From Lachnospiraceae bacterium UBA3692 (GTDB lineage Bacteria > Bacillota > Clostridia > Lachnospirales > Lachnospiraceae): a DNA stretch of 64,000 nucleotides. How positions within the stretch are numbered: position 1 is the first letter of the stretch; every line of letters begins with the position of its first letter. The stretch is taken from the NCBI GenBank assembly GCA_002372815.1, contig DFIR01000006.1, forward strand, positions 777 to 64,776, in the 5' to 3' direction. Below the pieces are notes generated by a model, which worked only from the letters and a program-made list of their open reading frames with translations, was not told the DNA's origin and ran no database searches. Shown here one piece after another: positions 9,122 to 16,404 of the stretch. The position numbers and the translations under genes were made by a program.

Positions 9122-10171
9122 ATGAAACTGCGGATCCCTTTTGAGACGGTGCGGGAGACGGTGTACGAAGCGCTCCTGAAGATCGGGCTCCCCGAGGAGA
9201 AGGCCGCAGTCTGTGCCCGGATCCACACGGAGTCCAGCGCGGACGGCGTAGAGAGCCACGGGCTGAACCGCATCCCGAGATTTGCCGTCTACGTGCGGAA
9301 CGGATGGGTGAACGTACAGGCGGATCCGGTCCTTGTCGGCGCAAGAGGCGCCGCGGAGGACTATGACGGGCAGCTCGGCGTGGGGGTTACCAACGCCCTT
9401 TTCTGCACAGACAGGGCGATCGGGCTCGCCAGGCAGCACGGCATAGGAATGTGCGCGCTTCGGAACACGACCCACTGGATGCGCGGCGGCACCTACGCAT
9501 GGCGGATGGCAGAGGCAGGCATGATCGGTCTCAGCTGGATCAATGCCGAGAGCTGTATGCCTATGTGGGGGAGCGACGAGAAGAGTGTGGGCAATAACCC
9601 TTTCTGTATTGCGATCCCGCGGGAGAAGGGACCGATCGTCGTGGACATGGCGATGAGCCTCTATGCATACGGGAAGCTCGGTGTCTACCGTCTGGCCGGA
9701 GAGCAGCTGCCGTATCCCGGAGGATTTGATAGAGAGGGCAATCTGACCACGGACCCAGGCGCGATCGAAGAGACTATGCGCATCCTGCCGGCGGGCTACT
9801 GGAAGGGCTCATCTCTGGCCATCGCACTGGATCTTGCCGCGGCGATGATCTCGAACGGCCGGAGCGGGATCGGGCAGGACGCGGAGACCGGCGGCAGCTG
9901 CGGAGGCTGCTCCCAGATCTTCATCGCCGTGGACCCGTATCTGTTCGGTGACAGGGACACGCTGCAGAACATGCTGGACAGACGTGTGGAGGCGGCCGAC
10001 AGCGCGCATCCCATTGATCCGGACAGGCCGGTCCGCTGCCCCGGAGAGAACACGATCCTCCGCAGGGAGGACAGTATGCGCCGCGGCGTTCCGGTGGACC
10101 CGCAGATCTGGGACCAGATCCTGGCACTGGCACAGGGAAGGACCGATATCGTAGATATCGCGAGCTTTTGA
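9122..10171 (+). CDS. Ldh_2/YiaK-family dehydrogenase, copy 2
   Basis: A 349-residue tandem paralogue of the preceding gene, identical over long stretches such as GNNPFCIAIPREKGPIVVDM and in overall length. It is clearly a local duplication that has since diverged. It keeps the ESHG catalytic His segment, so both copies look active. The C-terminal 25 residues and the region around residues 95-115 differ most. Two paralogues in one operon suggest two related substrates or stereoisomers. The gap to copy 1 is 27 bases. Confidence 0.88.
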   Translation: MKLRIPFETVRETVYEALLKIGLPEEKAAVCARIHTESSADGVESHGLNRIPRFAVYVRNGWVNVQADPVLVGARGAAEDYDGQLGVGVTNALFCTDRAIGLARQHGIGMCALRNTTHWMRGGTYAWRMAEAGMIGLSWINAESCMPMWGSDEKSVGNNPFCIAIPREKGPIVVDMAMSLYAYGKLGVYRLAGEQLPYPGGFDREGNLTTDPGAIEETMRILPAGYWKGSSLAIALDLAAAMISNGRSGIGQDAETGGSCGGCSQIFIAVDPYLFGDRDTLQNMLDRRVEAADSAHPIDPDRPVRCPGENTILRREDSMRRGVPVDPQIWDQILALAQGRTDIVDIASF

Positions 10172-10207
10172 AACACAGACAGTTGCAGGAAACAGGGAGG
10201 AGGAACT

Positions 10208-10660
10208 ATGTTTTTCAGCAATATTGCTATCGCGGAGAAGTATGACTATCTCGAGGAGAAGTTCCGCGCCGCCTACAGGTGGCTGGCAGAGACCGATATC
10301 AAGGCGCTGCCCGAGGGGAGCTATCCGATCCTCGGAGACAAGGTGATCGCCAACGTCCAGGAATACATCACGGAGCCGAAGGAGACCCGTTTCTTCGAGA
10401 CGCACAAGCTGTATTTTGACATCCAGTACATGGTGACCGGCGATGAGATGTTCGGCGTCTGCAAGGCGGAGGGCCTCGTGCTGAAGGAAGCCATCGAAGC
10501 GAATGACCTGTATTTCTATGAAGAACCGGCCATGTCCGGGGAAGTCCTCCTGAAGGAAGGCGACCTCATCGTCGTCGCACCGGAGGATGCCCACAAGCCG
10601 AGATGCGCGGCAGGCGCACCGGCAGCAGTGAAGAAGGTAGTCGTCAAAGTAGCCCTTTGA
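10208..10660 (+). CDS. YhcH/YiaL-family protein
   Basis: A 150-residue cupin-like YhcH/YiaL protein of typical length for the family. Conserved landmarks are ETHKLYFDIQYMVTGDE near the middle and PEDAHKP with a metal-binding His near residue 130. It is the third gene of the operon, 36 bases after the second dehydrogenase, with AGGGAGGAGG upstream. Pairing a YiaK-type reductase with a YiaL protein copies the order of the E. coli yiaK-yiaL operon for 2,3-diketo-L-gulonate metabolism. That is the closest known analogue, not proof of the same substrate. Confidence 0.88.
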   Translation: MFFSNIAIAEKYDYLEEKFRAAYRWLAETDIKALPEGSYPILGDKVIANVQEYITEPKETRFFETHKLYFDIQYMVTGDEMFGVCKAEGLVLKEAIEANDLYFYEEPAMSGEVLLKEGDLIVVAPEDAHKPRCAAGAPAAVKKVVVKVAL

Positions 10661-10690
10661 TCAAATAAACAAAACAAGGAGGAGATCATT

Positions 10691-11380
10691 ATGCAGAAAG
10701 TATATGATATGGGAAACGGACTTCGTCTCGTGGACCTGTCCAAGCTCGTCGATCCGGCAACGGAGACGAGAAGATGCAAACTCTATCGCTTCAACACCGG
10801 CGGTCCGATCCCGGATTTCCATACGAATTTCGATATCATGAGCCATCTCGGCACACATGCGGAATGCCCGTATCATCACGATGACAACTGGCCGGATGTC
10901 ACAGCGCTTCCTCTGACGACTTTCGTAGGCCGCGGCGTGTATGTGAACTTCCACGACACAGTGGCGCCTTACACCCATATCACAAAGGCGGATCTTGACA
11001 GAGTGGCTTACAAGGTCAAAGAGGGCGACATCGTGATCATCGACTCCGACTACAAGCTGGAGCCCTTCACAGCCGCAACGAACACGGAAGTCGACAAGAG
11101 GCTTCTGGTCGACGCTGAGTCCGCTGAGTGGTTCCGTGACAAGAAGGTCAAGGCAGTCGGCTTCGGCGACGGTGTCTCCATCGAGAACTGCAACGAAGAC
11201 GTGAAGCCTTTCCATGACATTCTCCTCGCGGAGAACATCATCTTCATCGAAGTGCTCAAGAACCTGGAGCTGCTTGAGAAGGATGTCTTCTTCATGTCCT
11301 TCAGCCCGCTGCCGATCGTCGGCCTGGATTCCAGCCCGGTGCATGCGTACGCGATCGAAGGAATGAAGGAGTTCTCGTAA
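10691..11380 (+). CDS. Cyclase-family metal-dependent hydrolase
   Basis: A 229-residue protein of the cyclase/kynurenine formamidase-like family (PF04199 type). The diagnostic metal-binding stretch is HLGTHAECPYHHDD, a variant of HxGTHxDxPxH with Glu in place of the usual Asp. DGVSIENCNEDVKPFHD and the C-terminal LPIVGLDSSP blocks also fit. Members hydrolyse amide or lactone bonds with a divalent metal. In a sugar-acid operon a lactonase role is plausible, but this is inference. It lies 30 bases after the yhcH-like gene behind GGAGGAG. Confidence 0.85.
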   Translation: MQKVYDMGNGLRLVDLSKLVDPATETRRCKLYRFNTGGPIPDFHTNFDIMSHLGTHAECPYHHDDNWPDVTALPLTTFVGRGVYVNFHDTVAPYTHITKADLDRVAYKVKEGDIVIIDSDYKLEPFTAATNTEVDKRLLVDAESAEWFRDKKVKAVGFGDGVSIENCNEDVKPFHDILLAENIIFIEVLKNLELLEKDVFFMSFSPLPIVGLDSSPVHAYAIEGMKEFS

Positions 11381-11430
11381 GAGAACGGCACAGGAGAGTC
11401 CGCGCGGCAGGCTCTCATAAGGAGGAACAC

Positions 11431-12351
11431 ATGAGAATTGCAGTCATCGGCGCAGGCGCGATGGGATCGATCTACGGCGGTCATCTCTCCCTGCACAATG
11501 ATGTATATCTGATCGATACCAATCCCAAGGTGATCGAAGCCATCAATGAGAAAGGCCTCAAACTGCAGGAGAACGGAACGGACAACCTGTACCATCCCCA
11601 CGGAGTCACGTCCACGGAAGGACTGGAACCGGTCGACCTGGTCATCCTGTTCGTCAAGGCGCTTTTCTCCAAGGCGGCGCTGTCGGGCAACCGAGGGATC
11701 ATCGGGAAGGACACATATGTCCTGACGCTCCAGAACGGCAGCGGACATGAGGATATCCTGTCCGAGTTCGTGGACAGGGACCACATTATTATCGGTACGA
11801 CCGAGGACAACGGCGCGATCCTGGATTTCGGGTACATCCGTCACGGCGGCAAGGGCGGCACCAATGTCGGCATGCTCGTGGAGGATAAGGAAGGCTTTCT
11901 TCCGAAACTCAAGGAGTCCTTCGACAGCTGCGGCTTCAACGTGCGCATCCAGCCGAAGATCCAGCAGCTGATCTGGAACAAACTGTTCACAAACGTCTCC
12001 CTGAGTGCCGTGACCGGCGTCCTGCAGTGCGGGATCGGCTACATCGCCCGCAATGAGTACGCGTGGAACATGACCACAGCGCTGATCCGGGAGGCAGTCG
12101 AGGTCGCGCACGCGCTCGGTCTCGAGGCGGATGAGGAGAAGATCACGGAGGAAGTCCGAGAAGTATCCATGAACAATCCGGACGGCGTCACCTCTATCTG
12201 CGCGGATATCCGTGCGGGGAGGCGCACCGAAGTGGACACCATCAGCGGAAGTGTGGTCCGCGCGGCGGCGAAGGTCGGTGTTCCCGTACCCTCCCACACG
12301 ATGATCGTCAACATGATCCATGCGCTGGAAGGCAGAGAACAGGCCAGGTGA
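11431..12351 (+). CDS. Ketopantoate reductase-family (PanE/ApbA) protein
   Basis: A 306-residue two-domain NADP-dependent reductase. The Rossmann motif GAGAMGS is at 7-13. LQNGSGHEDIL, WNKLFTNVSLSAVTG (with the family catalytic Lys), and a C-terminal helical domain are all present. True PanE makes pantoate. Here the gene is last in a sugar-acid operon with no pantothenate genes, so it more likely reduces another 2-keto acid. A terminator lies about 46 bases downstream. Confidence 0.87.
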   Translation: MRIAVIGAGAMGSIYGGHLSLHNDVYLIDTNPKVIEAINEKGLKLQENGTDNLYHPHGVTSTEGLEPVDLVILFVKALFSKAALSGNRGIIGKDTYVLTLQNGSGHEDILSEFVDRDHIIIGTTEDNGAILDFGYIRHGGKGGTNVGMLVEDKEGFLPKLKESFDSCGFNVRIQPKIQQLIWNKLFTNVSLSAVTGVLQCGIGYIARNEYAWNMTTALIREAVEVAHALGLEADEEKITEEVREVSMNNPDGVTSICADIRAGRRTEVDTISGSVVRAAAKVGVPVPSHTMIVNMIHALEGREQAR

Positions 12352-12397
12352 GAAGGACCATGGCAGCGCATTGAGCGGGATCTCTGAAGCATCATAA

Positions 12398-12433
12398 AGC
12401 CCCGGAGCCGTTCCCGACGGCCTCCGGGGCTTT
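12398..12433. terminator. Bidirectional terminator between convergent genes
   Basis: AGCCCCGGAG(G)CCGT-type stem: AGCCCCGGAG at 12398 pairs with CTCCGGGGCT ending at 12431, and the inner CCGT pairs with ACGG. Short T or A runs flank both sides. It lies between the end of the reductase gene and the stop of the convergent gntR gene. Confidence 0.8.
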
Positions 12434-12462
12434 GCATGGACCAGTGCCCTGCGTAAAGTGCG

Positions 12463-13140
12463 TTATTTAAAATACGGGAGACCTCTGGCGGTAAGGATCT
12501 CCGTGGACTCGATCACTTCGGCGACGTTGTTGTAATGCCTGTGCAGCAGTACCCGCAGAGCGCTCCTGTCCCTGGCTTCGATCGCGTCGACGATCGCGCT
12601 GTGCTGGCTGACAAAACTGTTTCGTTTCTCATAGCGCATGGTGATGAGACGGCCGCGATAGTAATTGATATCCATCATGCCGGCGTACTCGTAGACGAAA
12701 TCCTTGTGGTCGATCGAATAGAAGAGCATATGGAACTCATTGTCGGACAGGAAAGCCTGCGGATAACTGCCGAGTTCCATGAGTTCCGCCTGCCGGCGGA
12801 CCATCGATCGCAGGATCGGGATGATGGGTTCCAGAAGATTCTTATCAAAATCGTCCAGAATGATCCTTGTTTCCAGTACCTCACGGATATAGCGCACGCG
12901 CTCCATCTGCTCCAGGTCGATCGGTGTGACGAAGCCGCCGCGCTGCGGACGGACTTCCAGCGCTCCTTCGGAGACGAGGCGCTGTACAGCCTCCCGGACC
13001 GGGATGCGGCTGCAGTTGAATTGTCTTGCCAGCGCCGCTTCGCTGAGCCGTTCGCCGGGTTCGATCTGAAGGTTGAGGATCTCGTTCTTCAGATAATGGT
13101 AGATGGTATCCGTGATCGTAATATGCGAAAGGTGCTGCAT
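12463..13140 (-). CDS. GntR-family (FadR/FCD) transcriptional regulator
   Basis: A 225-residue FadR-subfamily regulator. The N-terminal winged helix-turn-helix is typical: LKNEILNLQIEPGERLSEAAL, then CSRIPVREAVQRL and GGFVTP. An FCD effector domain follows, with metal-ligand-type residues in DNEFHMLFY and the final LLHRHYNN. It lies between the sugar-acid operon and a divergent alcohol dehydrogenase, so it is the likely local repressor responding to a sugar-acid intermediate. ATG 13140 is preferred; a GTG at 13149 would overlap the GAGGA site. Confidence 0.9.
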   Translation of the reverse strand: MQHLSHITITDTIYHYLKNEILNLQIEPGERLSEAALARQFNCSRIPVREAVQRLVSEGALEVRPQRGGFVTPIDLEQMERVRYIREVLETRIILDDFDKNLLEPIIPILRSMVRRQAELMELGSYPQAFLSDNEFHMLFYSIDHKDFVYEYAGMMDINYYRGRLITMRYEKRNSFVSQHSAIVDAIEARDRSALRVLLHRHYNNVAEVIESTEILTARGLPYFK

Positions 13141-13171
13141 AGGTATCACCGTCCTCGATCAAATGTCTTCA

Positions 13172-13182
13172 TATGGATACAT
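13172..13182 (+). promoter_or_regulatory. Candidate GntR autoregulatory operator
   Basis: TATGGATACAT matches 8 of 11 bases of the CTTGTATACAT sequence found at the divergent operon promoters. It lies between gntR and the alcohol dehydrogenase gene, 30 bases before the gntR start, where repression of gntR, and perhaps of the dehydrogenase, would be expected. Confidence 0.35.
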
Positions 13183-13246
13183 ATTAACACGATTTACCGG
13201 CAGATGCATAGCCGGGAATACCTAAAATCACTGTTTCTTATTCTTA

Positions 13247-13282
13247 TTTTATACAGGTGCAAAGTTTTATACAGGTGCAAAG
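13247..13282 (+). repeat. Perfect 18-bp tandem duplication
   Basis: TTTTATACAGGTGCAAAG occurs twice back to back (13247-13264 and 13265-13282), immediately upstream of the alcohol dehydrogenase Shine-Dalgarno site. Each copy includes a TTATAC box that could serve as a -10 element, so the duplication may alter promoter strength or start-site choice. Confidence 0.9.
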
Positions 13283-13308
13283 ATTCGCTTACAGGAGGTC
13301 TACAGAAA

Positions 13309-14340
13309 ATGGAAAAGATCAAAGCCGTGCAGATCGTGAAGCCCGGAGAGCTCCGCATCATTGAGATGGACAAACCACAGATCGACGAGGTGAACAATGT
13401 GCTCGTGAAGATCAGGGCGTCCGGGATCTGCGGATCCGACGTGGGGATCTACAAGGGAAGCAACGCAGCGGCGACTTATCCCCGCGTGATCGGACATGAG
13501 ATCGTCGGTGAAGTCGTGGAGACCGGCTACGGCGCATCCAAAGTCAAGGCCGGCGACCGTGTCATCATCGATCAGGTGACCAGCTGCGGGCACTGCTACG
13601 CCTGCCGTCACGGCCGCCCGAACGTCTGCCAGAATCTGAAGGTCCGCGGCGTACATATCGACGGAGGCTATCGTGAATACATGGCCGTTCCGGACAGGGA
13701 CTGCTATCTGATCCCCGAGGGACTCAGCTATCAGGACGCTGTCCTGATCGAGCCCACGACGATCGCGGTACAGGCCTGCTCACGGGCGCAGCTGACGGCG
13801 GAAGATGAGCTCCTGATCCTGGGCTGCGGAGCGCTCGGAAGCAGAATGCTCAGCATCGCGAAACTTCACGGCTGCAAGATCATCGTTGCGGACGTCGTCG
13901 ATGAGAAGCTCGCGGAGGCGAAAGCGAACGGCGCAGACTATACGATCAACCTCCTGAAGGAAGACATCGAGGAGAAATGCCGGGAGTACACGACGGACGC
14001 CTACGGCCCTACCGTCTCCATCGACTGCGCCTGCACGAAGGACTCCCTCGGTACCCTCATCCGCGTGACGGGCAACGCCGGCCGCGTGATCACCATGGGA
14101 TTCTCCGTCACCCCTACCGAGGTGACCAACTTCGGCATCACCTCCAAGGAACTGGATATCCGCGGCTCCCGTCTCCAGAACCGCAAGTTCCAGGAAGTCA
14201 TCGACCTCATCAAGGAAGGCAAGGTCGACCTGAACGGCAAGAGCTCCCATACCTTCCCCTTCACGGAGGCGCAGGCGGCGTTTGATTTCAACGATACGCA
14301 TGATCCGTCGATCAGGAAGATCGTGCTCATGATGCCATAA
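13309..14340 (+). CDS. Zinc-dependent alcohol dehydrogenase (sorbitol/idonate type)
   Basis: A 343-residue medium-chain dehydrogenase. Catalytic zinc ligands are Cys41 (GICGSD) and His63-Glu64 (GHEIVGE). Four structural-zinc cysteines at 93, 96, 99 and 107 sit in SCGHCYACRHGRPNVC. The Rossmann motif is LGCGALGS. It resembles polyol and sugar-acid dehydrogenases such as sorbitol, L-idonate or RspB-type enzymes. The open frame extends upstream through gntR antisense, but ATG 13309 follows AGGAGG at a proper distance. It is transcribed divergently from gntR and fits the same regulon; the exact substrate is unknown. Confidence 0.9.
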   Translation: MEKIKAVQIVKPGELRIIEMDKPQIDEVNNVLVKIRASGICGSDVGIYKGSNAAATYPRVIGHEIVGEVVETGYGASKVKAGDRVIIDQVTSCGHCYACRHGRPNVCQNLKVRGVHIDGGYREYMAVPDRDCYLIPEGLSYQDAVLIEPTTIAVQACSRAQLTAEDELLILGCGALGSRMLSIAKLHGCKIIVADVVDEKLAEAKANGADYTINLLKEDIEEKCREYTTDAYGPTVSIDCACTKDSLGTLIRVTGNAGRVITMGFSVTPTEVTNFGITSKELDIRGSRLQNRKFQEVIDLIKEGKVDLNGKSSHTFPFTEAQAAFDFNDTHDPSIRKIVLMMP

Positions 14341-14379
14341 GCAGGCGCGAAAGTGAAGTTCTTCACTTTGAGCCTGCTT
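14341..14379 (+). terminator. Stem-loop after the alcohol dehydrogenase gene
   Basis: GCAGGC and AAAGTGAAG on the left pair with CTTCACTTT and GCCTGC on the right, directly after the stop codon. The T run is poor (TTAC), so termination efficiency is uncertain. Confidence 0.6.
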
Positions 14380-14381
14380 AC

Positions 14382-14660
14382 GCAGCTTGCCGCCATGGGA
14401 CGGCAAGCTGTCACTACGATATATAAAGGAGGAAGAGGCGCTTAAGTTTAGTTCCTCATTCTGAGCCTTCTGTCGCAGCTTGCCGCCATAGGACGGCAAG
14501 CTGTCACCACGATACATAAAGAAGGAAGAGGCGCTTAAATATAGTTCCTCATTCTGAGCCTTCTGTCGCAGCTTGCCGCCATAGGACGGCAAGCTGTCAC
14601 CACGATACATAAAGAAGGAAGAGGCGCTTAAATTTAGTTCCTCATTCTGAGCCTTCTGTC
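14382..14660. repeat. Three tandem 93-bp repeats with internal hairpins
   Basis: Three consecutive units start at 14382, 14475 and 14568, each exactly 93 bp and nearly identical. Each has one strong inverted repeat (GCAGCTTGCCG with CGGCAAGCTG) and a second weaker one (AGAAGG with CCTTCT around GAGG/CCTC). Because 93 is divisible by 3, the minus strand is open through the array and would encode a 31-residue repeat. The hairpins and lack of a start signal favour a non-coding intergenic repeat. It fills most of the 406-bp gap between the dehydrogenase and the convergent DUF1667 gene. Confidence 0.92.
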
Positions 14661-14674
14661 AAAATCACGCATTG

Positions 14675-14728
14675 AAAGGCACAGGCAGGGACGTCCCGGC
14701 AGGGAAACGTCTCTGCCTGTGCCTTTTG
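14675..14728. terminator. Bidirectional terminator with 20-bp stem
   Basis: AAAGGCACAGGCAGGGACGT pairs with ACGTCTCTGCCTGTGCCTTT, with an A run before and a T run after. It therefore works on both strands between the convergent dehydrogenase and the minus-strand oxidoreductase operon. Confidence 0.9.
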
Positions 14729-14746
14729 AGATGATCACGGTGAGGC

Positions 14747-15130
14747 TCAGTGGGCGGCGACATCCTTTGTCACGAGGACGTCGGTTCCCAGGCCGAGGAG
14801 ATCATGGACGAGCACATTGCCGGCTCTGACCGGCGCTTTTACTGTGAGCGGGCGGATCACCGCCATCGCGTCGAAGATGCGGTCCCTGGGGATGGGATCT
14901 GTCAGGCGGACGCTCGCCAGCGGCAGTTCGCCGCCCTCGACCGCGACGGAGGTCGAGATGGTCCGGCGGGGATCCGTGAGCTCCTGCAGGACATAGCCCT
15001 TGCCGCGGGCGCAGAGGTTTCCGGAGACCTCCTGTATGCGAAGAGGAGACGCGGGATCTTCCGTTCTCTCGTAAGAGACGTTGATCCGGCAGCTGTTGGG
15101 GCAGATGATGCAGGTGAATTCTCTGGTCAT
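14747..15130 (-). CDS. DUF1667 protein (GlpC-like small subunit), copy 1
   Basis: A 127-residue DUF1667 protein. N-terminal cysteines 7, 10 and 14 (CIICPNSC) plus a later Cys in NLCARGKGY form a likely iron-sulfur or metal site. The family nearly always follows an FAD/NAD oxidoreductase pair related to anaerobic glycerol-3-phosphate dehydrogenase. The ATG at 15130 has GGAGGAGG upstream and overlaps the preceding stop in an ATGA arrangement. It is third in the operon 17894 to 14747. Its paralogue is at 46319-46684. Confidence 0.88.
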   Translation of the reverse strand: MTREFTCIICPNSCRINVSYERTEDPASPLRIQEVSGNLCARGKGYVLQELTDPRRTISTSVAVEGGELPLASVRLTDPIPRDRIFDAMAVIRPLTVKAPVRAGNVLVHDLLGLGTDVLVTKDVAAH

Positions 15131-16404
15131 ACGCGGGCCTCCTCCGGGGCGTCCTGTGCCCCTTCCCATATCGCCGAGACGGTCAGGTCGCCGGAAGGGG
15201 CGAGACTGCGGGCGGGGAGATCGAACCGGATCATCTCCGCCGGAACAGCGTGCCGCACCTTGCGGGAGAAGATTCTGCGGCCGTTCTGGGAGACGACGAT
15301 CCGGCAGCTGTCAATCGGCCGGGTCACGCGGAGGGAGAGCAGGACGCCGCGGCTGCCGCTGATGCGCTGCGGCACGGTGTGCCCGACCGATTCCCCGCAT
15401 TGAACCGAGAGGGGACAGGCGGGAAGTCCTCCCTGCGCGAGATAGTCCGCCGCGCTGTCCGCCAGGCGGACCGCTTCCTTTGAGACGTAATCGACGAGAT
15501 CATGGACGTGCAGGACATTTCCGGCGGCGAAGATGCCGTCGACGTCGGTCATAAGGTGCTCGTCGACCAGGGCGCCGCGTGTGTGCGGATCCAGCGTGAC
15601 GCCGGCGTCCAGGGAGAGCTCGTTCTCGGGGATCAGGCCGACCGACAGGATCAGCGTATCGCAGGGGACGAATTCCTCTGTGCCGGGGATGGGCTGCAGA
15701 CGTTCGTCCACAGCGGCGACGGTGACGCCCGTGACGCGGCTGCGGCCGTGGACTTTCGTGACCGTGTGGGAGAGGTACAGCGGGATCTCATAATCGCGCA
15801 GGCACTGTTCGACGTTGCGCGGAAGACCTGCTGCGTAAGGCATGATCTCGTAGACGGCCTTCACGTGCGCCCCCTCGAGGGTCAGCCGGCGGGCCATGAT
15901 CATGCCGATGTCGCCGGAACCGAGGATCACGGCCTCGCGCGCCGGCATGCGATCGTAAAGGTTGATATAGGCCTGGGCCGTGCCGGCGGTGAAGACGCCT
16001 GCGGGGCGCTCGCCGGGGATGGCCAGGGCGCCGCGGGTGCGCTCCCGGCATCCCATGGCCAGGATGACCGCCTTCGCATGGCAGACCGTGAGACCTGCCG
16101 GGGAGGCGGTCGTCACTGTTCTATCTTTTGTGATGGACAGGACCGTCGTGTTGGTGACATAGGGGATGCCGAGACGCTCCACATCATCGATGAAGCGGGC
16201 CGCATACTCGGGACCGCTGAGCGACTCGCCGAAGTGCGAGAGGCCGAAGCCGTCGTGGATGCACTGGCGGAGAATGCCGCCGAGCTGCTTCTCGCGCTCC
16301 ACGATGAGAAGATCGCGGGCGCCGCGCTTCCACAGCTGCAGGGCGGCGGCGAGACCGGCGGGGCCGCCGCCGACGATCAGGACGTCGATATGCTTCTCTG
16401 TCAT
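15127..16404 (-). CDS. FAD/NAD(P)-dependent oxidoreductase (GlpB-like), copy 1
   Basis: A 425-residue pyridine-nucleotide-disulphide-type flavoprotein. The FAD dinucleotide motif GGGPAG is at about 12-17, MGCRERTRGAL is in the middle, the NAD motif is ILGSGDIG, and the C-terminal FAD motif is DGIFAAGN. A C-terminal domain of about 85 residues lies beyond the redox domains. The equivalent protein in trio 2 (45034-46305) is clearly homologous. In such trios this subunit probably passes electrons between the GlpA-like dehydrogenase and NAD or a membrane carrier; that is inference. It is coupled to both neighbours by overlaps of 1 and 4 bases. Confidence 0.88.
   Translation of the reverse strand: MTEKHIDVLIVGGGPAGLAAALQLWKRGARDLLIVEREKQLGGILRQCIHDGFGLSHFGESLSGPEYAARFIDDVERLGIPYVTNTTVLSITKDRTVTTASPAGLTVCHAKAVILAMGCRERTRGALAIPGERPAGVFTAGTAQAYINLYDRMPAREAVILGSGDIGMIMARRLTLEGAHVKAVYEIMPYAAGLPRNVEQCLRDYEIPLYLSHTVTKVHGRSRVTGVTVAAVDERLQPIPGTEEFVPCDTLILSVGLIPENELSLDAGVTLDPHTRGALVDEHLMTDVDGIFAAGNVLHVHDLVDYVSKEAVRLADSAADYLAQGGLPACPLSVQCGESVGHTVPQRISGSRGVLLSLRVTRPIDSCRIVVSQNGRRIFSRKVRHAVPAEMIRFDLPARSLAPSGDLTVSAIWEGAQDAPEEARV

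Noticed and set aside
12535..13308. Upstream extension of the alcohol dehydrogenase frame
   Set aside because: It runs antisense through gntR and the conserved protein begins at ATG 13309 after AGGAGG.
13780..14610. Minus-strand protein covering the 93-bp repeats
   Set aside because: It continues antisense into the dehydrogenase, has no start signal, and its repeats contain strong palindromes typical of non-coding DNA.
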